The translations under genes and the position numbers were made by a program. From contig JBDRKJ010000002.1 in NCBI GenBank assembly GCA_043814035.1, positions 62,001 through 126,000 of the forward strand: 64,000 nt of DNA, given 5' to 3'. The notes beneath the pieces were generated by a model. It was not told where the DNA came from, made no database searches, and worked only from the letters and a program-made list of their open reading frames with translations. The stretch is from Peribacter sp043814035 (lineage in GTDB: Bacteria > Patescibacteriota > Gracilibacteria > Peribacterales > Peribacteraceae). Positions 41,045-51,043 of the stretch are shown in pieces (the first letter of the stretch is position 1; every line of letters starts with the position of its first letter).

Positions 41045-41084
41045 CCACACAGCCCCTCTTCACCACCTTTTTTTGAAATGAACT

Positions 41085-41145
41085 ACCGCCAGCTTACGCA
41101 GGCGGTGTTTCGGCGGAGTTTTAAAACTCACAATATGAGTTGTGA
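41085..41145. repeat. Cluster of three short hairpins
   Basis: ACCGCC/GGCGGT (41085-41106), the 14-bp palindrome GAGTTTTAAAACTC (41116-41129) and TCACAA/TTGTGA (41128-41145). They fill the gap between two methyltransferase genes; the T-rich middle one could terminate the upstream gene. Confidence 0.55.
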
Positions 41146-41305
41146 AAGCACTCGAGGACTTCACGCAGAACATGGATACCAAGTTGCGATGGAAACGATA
41201 GGAATCTCACGTCCCCCCTCACCCTCCAGCCTTCGCCTGGCATGCGCGGGGCTTCGGCCGGCAGGCCTCTCTCTTAATGAAGAGCGGAACATCACGGAGG
41301 CTCGC

Positions 41306-42457
41306 CTACCGGAGGCGCGGCAACTGCCGAATGCGCTCCTGGAGATCGGGCTTACGCGGGGCGCGTTTTTCAAACGCCATCATCAGGAACCCCGTGTTGA
41401 GATCAGTAAGCTGAACATCACTGCGAAATTGTCGAATATCCTCCAGCACCTCGCTAAGCTTGGAATTCTCGAACTGATCGAGAATACGTGGCGGCAAGTT
41501 CGTGCGGCGGCAAACATCGCCCAGTGTCATACAGCGCCTTTCACCAATAGTGAAAAGATTGTTTTCATCGGCGGTTTGCGAATACATCATCGGTGTCATT
41601 TGCTTTCCCTTATGATAGTAATCACGGCGGCTGAGCAGTTGTTTTGCAAGCTCTTCCGAAAAATTCTCCTGCGTGTATCGAATAAAATCCTCCCGCGTCA
41701 GTCGCTGCGTCACGTACGGAAAGTGTCCGATGACATCTGTAGTGGTAACCGGGAATCCCCAATACTCAATCAGAAAGATGAAAATACCACCGGGGTTGAG
41801 CAACGAAGAAACGCGCTTGAAAAGATGATCGGGGTCGAAGTAATCGATGCAGAGAAGACCAGAGATGAAGTCGAATTTGCGAGAAAACTCATGCGTGTTG
41901 ATATCGCCACACGTGTATGTGCCCACCTCCGGCTCTTTGCGGATACGGATATCCCAACCGAAATCCTTATGAGGCATAAAACCAAACTCAAGCACCTGCG
42001 ATTCAGCCCAATTGTAGTATTTTTCATTCACCATCCCAGCCAGACGACGAGGTACGCGGATACCCCACTTTTTAGGTGAGTATATTTCGCGCATTCGTTT
42101 CCGAAAGAGCGAAGTCGAGAGCCGCCGATGATAAGGCTTGAGGTCGATCGTTTCTACATACTCCGCTTTACCCTCACCTCTGAGAAGCCGCGCGACAGCC
42201 GCTTCTCTTCCACCGATATCGAGTGCGCTCCCCCACGGTCCTTTGATACCAATGGATTTGAGAAAGTCCATTGCGAACGCGTACTCGAACAGGTCTTTCC
42301 GAAAATTTGAATAGGACATCGGGGCATGGAGGTACTCTTCGGATTGCTGAGGTGTCCACTCCTCCTCCCAGGGATTCAATGGGTGTGCATCGATGTAGCC
42401 CGGTATGAACGGAATTTCCCTGCCAAAGGACGTTTTAAAGGAAGTTTTTTCAGTCAT
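41306..42457 (-). CDS. Putative SAM-dependent methyltransferase with long C-terminal region
   Basis: 383 residues. The likely motif I is SALDIGGREAAVARLL near 76, followed by TIDLKPYH, a central insertion of about 60 residues, and DFISGLLCIDYFDPDH with LLNPGGIFIFLIEYWG as the later strands of the fold. The last 110 residues resemble no known domain and contain a helix-turn-helix-like stretch (TLGDVCRRTNLPPRILDQFE). Substrate unknown. TACCAT sits 6 nt before the ATG. Confidence 0.8.
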   Translation of the reverse strand: MTEKTSFKTSFGREIPFIPGYIDAHPLNPWEEEWTPQQSEEYLHAPMSYSNFRKDLFEYAFAMDFLKSIGIKGPWGSALDIGGREAAVARLLRGEGKAEYVETIDLKPYHRRLSTSLFRKRMREIYSPKKWGIRVPRRLAGMVNEKYYNWAESQVLEFGFMPHKDFGWDIRIRKEPEVGTYTCGDINTHEFSRKFDFISGLLCIDYFDPDHLFKRVSSLLNPGGIFIFLIEYWGFPVTTTDVIGHFPYVTQRLTREDFIRYTQENFSEELAKQLLSRRDYYHKGKQMTPMMYSQTADENNLFTIGERRCMTLGDVCRRTNLPPRILDQFENSKLSEVLEDIRQFRSDVQLTDLNTGFLMMAFEKRAPRKPDLQERIRQLPRLR

Positions 42458-42463
42458 GAATGC

Positions 42464-42469
42464 ATGGTA
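42464..42469 (-). promoter_or_regulatory. -10 box of the methyltransferase at 42457
   Basis: TACCAT on the minus strand, 6 nt before ATG 42457. Confidence 0.55.
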
Positions 42470-42548
42470 TCGCTACTTCTTCACTAAGAAAAGTGCCCAA
42501 CAAAGATGTTCTCGGACTTTTTGCTTCTTGCGGCAGAAAAGTGTGAAT

Positions 42549-43478
42549 TTAGGGGACCTGGGCAATCACCCAAATGTAGTCGCGTCGCCCCAGCAACCCA
42601 ACTAGTTTGCTCAAGAGGTAGCAAATACCGCCCTTCAGGATGTTCGTACGAGCAACATGCTCCATTTTCCGTGCTGGTGCCTGAGGAGTCTTTGGCAAAG
42701 GCTCACAAGAAGAGGAAGGTATTTTCCGTAAACCCAAACGAAAGAGGATCTCGCCCCATGGCAGGTAATCCCGATCAAAGTCCGTTTTGCCTTCCGCAAC
42801 GACTGTGAATCCTGCGTGCTCCAGACACAGACGCAATGTCGAAGGGCTGAAATAGGAGAGATGCTGACGATAGATCATCCGCCAATGTTCCCCCCAACGT
42901 CGTGCAGAGTAGCTGCGAATATTCGGCGTCTCAATGACAAGAAACGCCCCTTTTTGAAGAGAGCTATGGAGTATTTCCATCGTTTCAAACGGATCAACAA
43001 GATGCTCAATGACATGAAAGAGTGTCACAACGTCTCTCGGGGATTGAGAAAAAATATCAGGGCAATTTTCAATGGTACCCTGCCGAATGGTCAGACCAAG
43101 ATTCTGCCCAAACGACACACAAGAAACGTTGGGCTCGATGCCCATGGGATCGAGAAAGTTCTTCTCGCGCAGGGCGGCAAGGAATAATCCTTCTCCGCAA
43201 CCGATGTCACACGTTCGATTCAAAGGAATATGATGAGAAATCATCGCAACGCGATCGCGGCAATTGCGCTGACGCTTACGAAGTTTCTCCTTAGACAAGT
43301 CAACACCGGATTCCTCATATTCGGATGCAGGAGACCGATCGCGCAGCCAAAGAAATCCGCAATGTGAACACTCGAAGGCAGGAAGATTGCGTAGCATTCG
43401 CTCCTGTGGAAGACGGGAACAGAGTGGGCAGGCGGCCGACCAAGGAGGAATTTGAGAATGCATAACCGGCAAATTCAT
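42549..43478 (-). CDS. Methyltransferase with N-terminal zinc ribbon
   Basis: 309 residues. The N-terminal CPLC...CSHCGF pairs (about residues 18-42) form a zinc ribbon, and the SAM-binding domain follows (TCDIGCGEGLFLAAL near 89, DVVTLFHVIEHLVDP). This layout is typical of sugar C-methyltransferases and related enzymes in O-antigen loci. It overlaps the stop of the GT9 gene by 4 nt, so it is the last gene of the heptose-type operon read from 50249. Confidence 0.87.
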   Translation of the reverse strand: MNLPVMHSQIPPWSAACPLCSRLPQERMLRNLPAFECSHCGFLWLRDRSPASEYEESGVDLSKEKLRKRQRNCRDRVAMISHHIPLNRTCDIGCGEGLFLAALREKNFLDPMGIEPNVSCVSFGQNLGLTIRQGTIENCPDIFSQSPRDVVTLFHVIEHLVDPFETMEILHSSLQKGAFLVIETPNIRSYSARRWGEHWRMIYRQHLSYFSPSTLRLCLEHAGFTVVAEGKTDFDRDYLPWGEILFRLGLRKIPSSSCEPLPKTPQAPARKMEHVARTNILKGGICYLLSKLVGLLGRRDYIWVIAQVP

Positions 43479-44602
43479 TTCAAGAACGCATCAACAGCCT
43501 CCGTCACCATGACCACGGTGGTGCCATCCAGTGCGGCCTGCTGCGCTGCTGTCGGCGTACGAAGCGTATCGGCTACAAAGGAACTCGGCTTACAGGGAGG
43601 CAGCGGTAGGACGAGCTGTACGCGTTCTCCTGGCATGGGCGGCTGCTCGAGCGGATCCACCGGCCCCACAATATCGATAACTGGAACGCCCAGCGCATGA
43701 GCGATGTAGAGCGGTCCTGTATCAACCGAGACGAAAAGTGACGCACATTTGATCACGGCAGTGAGATGCCGCAACGAAAGATCATGCGCTTCGAAAGCAT
43801 GCGAAGGATCAGCAAGCAGAGAGAGTGCCCGCTCCGTAATACGCTGGTCAGTATCGAGAAAAAGTACAGACAGGGAATGACGGCCGATGATGTGCCGTGC
43901 TACCGCGACGAATCGCTCCACGGGCCACTCTTTGAGTGTGTTGCCGGCACGCAGCGATATTGCTGCAAAGCGCCGCTCTGGCCGTATGCCGCGATCATAG
44001 AGCCAGGAAGAAGCGAACTGCTGCTCTTCGCTACTCACAAACATCTCGTGGCGGTATGCCACCGGTGAAACGCCGATCAAGTTCGCGAGGTGCATGTAAT
44101 GATCAAACGTGCGCGTGTGACGTCGGTAGTGGACTCGACACGTATAGAAGAAACGGAACCACCGCTCCATCAGGCTCATCACTCTCCCCCGTGTGTAGAT
44201 GCACACTGGTGAAGCAGGCCAGAGCCCCATCATGCTGAGTGACGATGCAGGAAACAGAACCATGCTCACATCGAAACGCGATCGGTAGAATCGCCACCAA
44301 AGACGCAGAGCACCGATGAACCCCCGGAATACCGGATCATCAATATGAATCGCCGCATCGATGCAGGGATTGCCAACTAACACATCGCCCGTACGCCTGA
44401 GACAGAGAACAGTCACGTGATCCCCGTGCTCGTGGAGTGCACGAAAAAGCGGTGTCATGCAGACGACATCCCCAATCTTTGCAGACTGAATGACAAAAAC
44501 CCTGCGTTGCGTGTTCGGCTTCAGAGAACGTATCCATGCCACAAACAGAAGCCACGGAAAAGCAAGGGTGGTCAGCGTGCCGAGAATCAGTACCCGGAAC
44601 AT
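43475..44602 (-). CDS. Glycosyltransferase family 9 (heptosyltransferase-like)
   Basis: 375 residues. An N-terminal helix (about 3-25) is unusual for GT9 and may anchor it. The GT9 marks follow: VFVIQSAKIGDVVCMTPLFRAL at the N-lobe and SVDTGPLYIAHALGVPVIDIVGPVDP (read in parts) at the C-lobe. GT9 enzymes use ADP-heptose or similar donors. Adjacent genes encode heptose kinase, phosphatase and nucleotidyltransferase domains, so an ADP-heptose-type donor is likely, although no LPS is expected in this lineage. Confidence 0.9.
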   Translation of the reverse strand: MFRVLILGTLTTLAFPWLLFVAWIRSLKPNTQRRVFVIQSAKIGDVVCMTPLFRALHEHGDHVTVLCLRRTGDVLVGNPCIDAAIHIDDPVFRGFIGALRLWWRFYRSRFDVSMVLFPASSLSMMGLWPASPVCIYTRGRVMSLMERWFRFFYTCRVHYRRHTRTFDHYMHLANLIGVSPVAYRHEMFVSSEEQQFASSWLYDRGIRPERRFAAISLRAGNTLKEWPVERFVAVARHIIGRHSLSVLFLDTDQRITERALSLLADPSHAFEAHDLSLRHLTAVIKCASLFVSVDTGPLYIAHALGVPVIDIVGPVDPLEQPPMPGERVQLVLPLPPCKPSSFVADTLRTPTAAQQAALDGTTVVMVTEAVDAFLK

Positions 44603-45591
44603 CAGGAGGACGGTGACGAGGAATTGGAAAGATGCTGCGTGGTGGATCCGAGCTCTTTCTTCATGGGAACAAGGACGAGTTTCGCACCCAGATCATCAAG
44701 GATCGATCGCTCCACACACTGCTCACCGTAGATTGCCGCATTCACATGAACATCCGGCTTGATTTGTGGTAACCACGACCGCGGATCATCCTCGTCAAAA
44801 ATGAAGACGGCATCTGCAAAGCGTGCCACATTACGCATACGAGTCTCCGCCGACTGAATCGGCCTACCTTCGCCCTTCTGCCGCCGTACAGAGGTATCGC
44901 TGTTGATCCCTACAATAAGCACATCACCCTGCTTGCGCGCCTCTTCAAGAAGGAATTGATGTCCTGCATGAAAGAGATCGAATGCACCATTGGTCGTGAC
45001 GATAGTGTGCCCCTGCGCGTGTTCCTTCTCCGAAAATACCACCGCCTTAGGGAGAGGAAGCAGACGATCCGCGGGAACGAGCAGGATATCGGCCAATTCC
45101 ACAAAAGAACGGATAACGAATGTAGGAGTGGTAATCCGTGGACGCTGAGAAGAGAAAATACGCGCGGTCTGGCAGCCGATCTCCTGTCCGAAGAGCACAT
45201 CTTTGTCTTGATCCCCTACCATCGCGGTCTCGTTCGCTACCAGTTCGGGAAAGCTTGTACGAAGCATCTCCCATAGGCCAGTTTTTGGCTTGCGACAACC
45301 GCAATTGTCCTCCGGACAATGCGGACACCAACGACCTGCTTCGATTGTAATCCCCTGTTCTTTGAGTATGTGGATGATGTGATCGAAAGCGGCACGGACG
45401 TTCTCTTCGGTACTGATTCCCCGAGCAATTTTGGATTGATTGGAGGTAATGAAAAAACGCATACCCGCATCACGTAAACGCTGGAGCCCTTCTACAACCC
45501 CTGAGAGCAATGTGAGTGTCGCCGGATCGTAGGCCACCCCTTCATTATTTTCGATCAGCGTTCCATCGAAATCAATGAGAAGAAATTTCAT
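44602..45591 (-). CDS. Fusion: GmhB-type HAD phosphatase + RfaE-II-type nucleotidyltransferase
   Basis: 329 residues. N-terminal half: HAD motif DFDGT near residue 8, TSNQS near 50, zinc loop CPHCPEDNCGCRKP near 88 and GDQDKDVLFG, matching GmhB (D,D-heptose 1,7-bisphosphate phosphatase). C-terminal half from about 185: TNGAFDLFHAGHQFLLEEARK with the HxGH motif and GINSDTSVRR, matching the nucleotidyltransferase domain of HldE. In E. coli this second domain is fused to the kinase instead. It overlaps both neighbours by 1 and 4 nt, so it is translated with them. It would dephosphorylate and then nucleotidylate the heptose phosphate. Confidence 0.88.
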   Translation of the reverse strand: MKFLLIDFDGTLIENNEGVAYDPATLTLLSGVVEGLQRLRDAGMRFFITSNQSKIARGISTEENVRAAFDHIIHILKEQGITIEAGRWCPHCPEDNCGCRKPKTGLWEMLRTSFPELVANETAMVGDQDKDVLFGQEIGCQTARIFSSQRPRITTPTFVIRSFVELADILLVPADRLLPLPKAVVFSEKEHAQGHTIVTTNGAFDLFHAGHQFLLEEARKQGDVLIVGINSDTSVRRQKGEGRPIQSAETRMRNVARFADAVFIFDEDDPRSWLPQIKPDVHVNAAIYGEQCVERSILDDLGAKLVLVPMKKELGSTTQHLSNSSSPSS

Positions 45592-46952
45592 AGTACTTCC
45601 AGAAGTTCCGCATTGGTGAGCGTAGCTGTTCCCGCCTTGCCAACGACAACGCCCGCCGCACGATTCGAGAGATCCACAGCATCCAGTAGATTTCCTTTAA
45701 GTCCGAGAACGATGGAGAGAACCGCAACTACTGTATCCCCGGCCCCAGAAACGTCAGACACCTCGCGTACAAGTGCAGGGAAAGATTTTGGCGTTCCACG
45801 AGGAGGAACCAGTAACATGCCTTCGGCTCCCAGAGTAAGAAGAACGTCGGTTTTCAGGGTACTTGCCAATATTTTTCCTGCTTGCTGTGACGAAGCATTC
45901 GCCTTGCCAGAGAGCAGGAGTGCTTCCCGGCGGTTCGGCGTGACGAGAGTCGCTCCACGTGCCATCGTAAGGTAGGAGGAATCGAGGGGTTTAGGATCGA
46001 GAATGACAGGCTTCTTTTTTCGCCGCGCGAGAGCAATGCAGGAACGAAGAACTGCTGGAGAGAAAATCCCCTTCGCATAGTCTGAAAGAAGAAGAACGTC
46101 ATGCTTGGGCAGTTCTCGCTCAACACTGCGCAACAGGGCACGTGTCTGCGCAGAAGAAGGAGAGGATTGTTCCTCAAAATCGAGACGGACAATCTGATGG
46201 GAGGACCCGGCAACAATCCTCTGCTTCTGTGTCGTAAATCGCTGTGCATCCGCAAGAAGACGAGGGCGAACCTTGTCCTTCTTTAAGAGAGCTTCGAGTT
46301 CGGCTCCTGGTGCATCCTTGCCCTTAAAACCAATGAGTGTGACCTTCGCACCGAGTGCCGCAATATTGCGCGCTGCGTTCGCTGCGCCTCCAGGAAAAGA
46401 CGTCTTCTGCTGAAAATGGACAACGGGAATCGGTGCCTCAGGTGAGATGCGATCAACGGAACCCGAAAAGTACGTATCGAGCATCACATCACCCACCACG
46501 AGTACCGAACACTTCTTAAAGGAACGAATAAGTGCGGCCTGCCGGTCGTAGCGTTGCTGATCCACATGACCAGAATACTCCGTTCGGAAACTATCGTCCT
46601 CACTGTGCGTGGTCGAGAACTCAAAAATCTCACTGTCTTCAATCCCTGTAAAGCGATGAGGTGTTTTAGCCGGGACATGAACGAAATCTCCAGGTACGAG
46701 CTGGTGGCGCTCCTTTCCAAGCTCCAGGAGTACACACCCCTTCTGAATGTAGAAGACTTCATCCTTCTCCTTATGTGTATGCAAACTACAGTGATGATTT
46801 TTCTTAAGGAGAAGTTTTTTACCACAGTATTCCTTATTTACGATCCAATGCTCCTCACCCCACCGCTTCTTTTCTTTACGAACGGAGGAGCCGGAGAAAA
46901 ACGATTGCCGTGACCGAGGATGAACGTAAGACATATCAATCGTACGGGGCAT
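45588..46952 (-). CDS. Fusion: cupin (mannose-6-phosphate isomerase-like) + RfaE-I heptose kinase
   Basis: 454 residues. Residues about 25-125 are a single cupin with HTHKEKDEVFYI and GDFVHVPAKTPHRF, as in type II mannose-6-phosphate isomerase C-terminal domains. Residues 140-454 are a PfkB-type kinase close to HldE domain I: VLVVGDVMLDTYFSGSVDRISPEAPIPVV (read in parts), FPGGAANAARNIAALG, and DVSGAGDTVVAVL. The kinase would make D,D-heptose 1,7-bisphosphate for the phosphatase encoded next. The cupin could bind metal and act on the sugar, but its reaction is unknown. No gmhA isomerase or hldD epimerase is in the window. Confidence 0.87.
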   Translation of the reverse strand: MPRTIDMSYVHPRSRQSFFSGSSVRKEKKRWGEEHWIVNKEYCGKKLLLKKNHHCSLHTHKEKDEVFYIQKGCVLLELGKERHQLVPGDFVHVPAKTPHRFTGIEDSEIFEFSTTHSEDDSFRTEYSGHVDQQRYDRQAALIRSFKKCSVLVVGDVMLDTYFSGSVDRISPEAPIPVVHFQQKTSFPGGAANAARNIAALGAKVTLIGFKGKDAPGAELEALLKKDKVRPRLLADAQRFTTQKQRIVAGSSHQIVRLDFEEQSSPSSAQTRALLRSVERELPKHDVLLLSDYAKGIFSPAVLRSCIALARRKKKPVILDPKPLDSSYLTMARGATLVTPNRREALLLSGKANASSQQAGKILASTLKTDVLLTLGAEGMLLVPPRGTPKSFPALVREVSDVSGAGDTVVAVLSIVLGLKGNLLDAVDLSNRAAGVVVGKAGTATLTNAELLEVL

Positions 46953-46999
46953 TTTGCCACGAAAAACGGCATAGAGCTACAAAAACCCGAACAGATTCC

Positions 47000-48046
47000 T
47001 CAGGCCAGTTTCACTCCCTGCCCTTCTAAATCCGCTTGAACCATCAGTTCCACGAGTTCGGCAAGCGTCGTCTTCGGCTGCCAGCCCAATTTCTCTTTGG
47101 CTTTGGAGGCATCCCCCAGCAGGCAATCCACCTCTGCCGGACGGTAGTAGTGGGGATCCACACGCACAATCGTCTTGCCAGATTTCGTGTCGCGGTACAC
47201 TTCATTCTCTCCCGTCCCGCTGCGCTCGAACGTAATACCGGCCTGCTCAAGCGCTAACTCCAAAAACTCACGGACCGTTGCCGTTCTGCCTGTTGCAAGC
47301 ACATAGTCCTCCGGCTCGGGCTGTTGGAGCATCATCCACATGCCTTCCACAAACTCCTTGGCATAACCCCAGTCACGCTTGGCCTCCAAGTTACCGAGGA
47401 ACAGGCATTCCTGCTTACCCGCAAGGATATTCGCGATACTGAGGGTGATTTTGCGCGTCACAAAGTTCTCGCTACGACGGGGAGATTCATGATTGAAGAG
47501 AATACCGTTCACGGCAAACATGCCATAACTCTCGCGGTAATTGCGGGTGAGGTAGAAAGCGTATGCCTTGGCACAACCGTAGGGGCTGCGCGGATAGAAC
47601 GGCGTGTCTTCATTCTGTGGTGTTGCCACGGCTTTGCCGTAGAGCTCACTCGAGCTTGCTTGATAGAAACGTGCAGGGAGGCCGCTTGTACGAAGCGCCT
47701 CGAGTAGACGCGTTGTTCCGAGCGCCGTGATATCTCCTGTGTACTCGGGCATGTCGAAACTCACACCTACGTGACTTTGGGCAGCGAGGTTATAGATCTC
47801 ATCCGGTTTCGTTGTCATGAGAATTCTGATCAGTGAATTGGAATCGCCTAAATCCCCATAGTGCAGCTGAAAATTCGGCGCATCGCGCGCAATATCTTTG
47901 AAGAGGTGCTCAATACGTCCACGATTGAACGTCGAAGAGCGACGCACAATGCCATGCACCTCGTATCCTTTTGCGAGGAGAAATTCTGCAAGGTATGAAC
48001 CGTCCTGCCCTGTGATCCCGGTAATCAGCGCTCGTTTCTTGGGCAT
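47000..48046 (-). CDS. gmd: GDP-mannose 4,6-dehydratase
   Basis: 348 residues. TGITGQDGSYLAEFLLAKGY, HGIVRRSSTFNRGRI, QSHVGVSFDMPEYT, SSSELYGK and SPYGCAKAYAF (YxxxK) are Gmd signatures; NHESPRRSENFVTRKI is the tetramer/NADP loop. It converts GDP-mannose to the 4-keto-6-deoxy sugar. Close relatives (DmhA/WcbK) act on GDP-manno-heptose; since heptose genes lie directly downstream, that substrate cannot be excluded. Same strand as the LegC/LegB genes before it (19-nt gap). Confidence 0.93.
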   Translation of the reverse strand: MPKKRALITGITGQDGSYLAEFLLAKGYEVHGIVRRSSTFNRGRIEHLFKDIARDAPNFQLHYGDLGDSNSLIRILMTTKPDEIYNLAAQSHVGVSFDMPEYTGDITALGTTRLLEALRTSGLPARFYQASSSELYGKAVATPQNEDTPFYPRSPYGCAKAYAFYLTRNYRESYGMFAVNGILFNHESPRRSENFVTRKITLSIANILAGKQECLFLGNLEAKRDWGYAKEFVEGMWMMLQQPEPEDYVLATGRTATVREFLELALEQAGITFERSGTGENEVYRDTKSGKTIVRVDPHYYRPAEVDCLLGDASKAKEKLGWQPKTTLAELVELMVQADLEGQGVKLA

Positions 48047-48064
48047 AACAACGACAGTGGAATT

Positions 48065-49111
48065 TTAAGAATGAATCTTGGACGTGCGAAAATACTCCGC
48101 AAGAACCTCCGAAAGCAGTGTACGAATTTGCTCCTTGGAAAGAGGTTTCATGTGAGCGGCATCGCCATTCTTGATCATATCCTTCTTGACCACATCACTC
48201 CACTTACCTTCCGCGAGAAGGATCGGAGGACGTACAACGAACATATCATCCTCTTCGACGGCATACTGCGACTCCTCCTTCGTCATGAGAATCTCCTCCG
48301 TTTTTTCTCCGGGACGCGTGCCAATCACCTGACGCTTGATCGACTCGGGAGTATGACCAAAGCGGGGAGCCAGCTCTTCAACAAGTACGTCGATCATATC
48401 TCCCAGGCGCAGAACCGGCATCTTAAGAATAAAAAGCTCCCCGCCTTCCATGCGCTCCATGGAACGGAAAAGGAGTGAAACCGCCTGCGGAATAGACATA
48501 AAGAACCTGATCATCTCCGGATTCGTGACGGTGATGGGTCCGCCATTTTCAATCTGCCTGCAAAAGAGAGGCAGAACGGAACCGCGCGAAGCGAGGACGT
48601 TGCCGAAGCGCACGCTCGCGAAGCGAATGGGCCGATCCCCGGAAAAGTTCATAGCCGAGGTCATCATTTTTTCCGCGAGCAGCTTGGTCGCGCCCATAAC
48701 GTTCGATGGGCTGGCCGCCTTGTCGGTCGAAATGAGCAGCACGCGACTGACTCCCTGTGCAATCGCCGCATCGATCATATTCTGCGTCCCGATGACATTT
48801 GTCTTTACCGCTTCAAAGGAATTGTACTCGCAGAACGGCACATGCTTGTACGCGGCACAGTGAAAAACGTAATCCACCCCCTCCATTGCCCGAATTAAAC
48901 GCGCGTAGTCACGGATATCGCCGAGTAGATAGCGGACGACGAGTTGGGTTTCCGACCCCAGCTCCTGCTGAAACAGATACTGCTTGTGCTCATCGCGCGA
49001 GAGCACCCGGATCGTCTTCGGCTTGAGTGCGAGGAGTTGCCGCACGACCTCTGATCCGATGGACCCGGTGCCGCCGGTGACGAGGATGGTTTTATCCTTA
49101 AAGAAAGACAT
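48065..49111 (-). CDS. legB: UDP/GDP-N-acetylglucosamine 4,6-dehydratase, retaining type (LegB-like)
   Basis: 348 residues from ATG 49111 (MSFFKDK); the longer frame overlaps legC. Short SDR of the PglF/CapD/LegB group with TGGTGSIGSEVVRQLL and the active-site segment STDKA at 128-132. In place of the usual Tyr the enzyme has Met139 (NVMGATK), the pattern of retaining dehydratases, unlike the PseB-like enzyme at 56830, which has Tyr. It would make the 4-keto-6-deoxy sugar for legionaminic-type acid. It is 4 nt behind legC. Confidence 0.88.
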   Translation of the reverse strand: MSFFKDKTILVTGGTGSIGSEVVRQLLALKPKTIRVLSRDEHKQYLFQQELGSETQLVVRYLLGDIRDYARLIRAMEGVDYVFHCAAYKHVPFCEYNSFEAVKTNVIGTQNMIDAAIAQGVSRVLLISTDKAASPSNVMGATKLLAEKMMTSAMNFSGDRPIRFASVRFGNVLASRGSVLPLFCRQIENGGPITVTNPEMIRFFMSIPQAVSLLFRSMERMEGGELFILKMPVLRLGDMIDVLVEELAPRFGHTPESIKRQVIGTRPGEKTEEILMTKEESQYAVEEDDMFVVRPPILLAEGKWSDVVKKDMIKNGDAAHMKPLSKEQIRTLLSEVLAEYFRTSKIHS

Positions 49112-49115
49112 GGTT

Positions 49116-50249
<1,134 letters not shown>

Positions 50250-50258
50250 GGAGAGAAA

Positions 50259-50264
50259 ATTATA
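50259..50264 (-). promoter_or_regulatory. -10 box of legC and the long operon behind it
   Basis: TATAAT on the minus strand, 9 nt before ATG 50249. Probably drives legC-legB-gmd and perhaps the heptose genes down to 42549. Confidence 0.6.
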
Positions 50265-50293
50265 TTCTGCAGCATAGGCGTTGGGCGAATACT

Positions 50294-51040
50294 ATGTCTA
50301 CAATTTCCGTTCTCTACGCGGCAAACAGATCGATCGGACTGACATGTCTGCGTTCCCTTCTAGCAGCCGATATCACGCCATCGGGACTGCTCGTTGCGGA
50401 GGGCGAAGGAGCGAGTTTTCATGAAGAGATGCGAGCGCTGCTGCCCCACGTTCCTACTTTCTCGGGAAAAGCATTTCGATCTCCGGAGGGGCTTGCTCAG
50501 CTTCGTACGCTCAAACCCGATTACCTGATCTCGGTGCACTTTCCGTACATCATCCCTAAAGAAATCCTCGCGTTACCCGGTATCGGAGCCCTGAACCTGC
50601 ATCCTGCTTATCTGCCATTTAACAGAGGATGGAACACGCCCACATGGGCCATTGTGGATCAGACGCCGTTCGGAGCGACCCTGCACTGGATCGACGAGGG
50701 TATCGACACGGGAGACATCGCGCTGCAGGAACGCGTCAACGTGTTGCCAACCGATACGGCGCATGAACTGTATCAGCGCGCGCTGGCAGCCGAGCAACGC
50801 GTGTTCGAAACGGCCATTCCCCTGCTTAAGAACCACTCGCTGCCGCGTATCCTCCAGCAAGGCGAAGGCACCTTCCATGCCAAGGGAGACATCGAAGGCA
50901 TCCGACATCTCGATGCATGCACGGATCCCGCACTGGCAGAGCGCATCGTGCGCGGCCTCACGACAAACGATCCCAACGAAGCCGCCGAGCGCACGATCAA
51001 TGGAAAGAGTGCTCCCGTGCGCTTTGAGCCGCACGCGTGA
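50294..51040 (+). CDS. Sugar N-formyltransferase (Met-tRNA formyltransferase-like)
   Basis: 248 residues. The formyl_trans_N fold with Asn101-x-His103 in NLHPAYLPFNRG and the Asp in the GATLHWIDEGIDTGDI loop near 138-141 gives the usual Asn-His-Asp catalytic set for N10-formyltetrahydrofolate. The C-terminal Met-tRNA-binding domain of Fmt is replaced by a short tail, as in sugar formyltransferases (VioF, WlaRD types). It probably formylates an amino sugar of the neighbouring pathway. It is on the plus strand between two minus-strand leg genes, ending 3 nt from the next. Confidence 0.87.
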   Translation: MSTISVLYAANRSIGLTCLRSLLAADITPSGLLVAEGEGASFHEEMRALLPHVPTFSGKAFRSPEGLAQLRTLKPDYLISVHFPYIIPKEILALPGIGALNLHPAYLPFNRGWNTPTWAIVDQTPFGATLHWIDEGIDTGDIALQERVNVLPTDTAHELYQRALAAEQRVFETAIPLLKNHSLPRILQQGEGTFHAKGDIEGIRHLDACTDPALAERIVRGLTTNDPNEAAERTINGKSAPVRFEPHA

Positions 51041-51043
51041 GAT

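Noticed and set aside
40850..42079. Plus-strand frame of 409 codons
   Set aside because: Antisense to two methyltransferase genes with clear motifs and -10 boxes.
42549..46952. Lipopolysaccharide core synthesis
   Set aside because: Heptose genes alone do not show LPS; no lipid A or Kdo gene is present and CPR bacteria are not expected to have an outer membrane.
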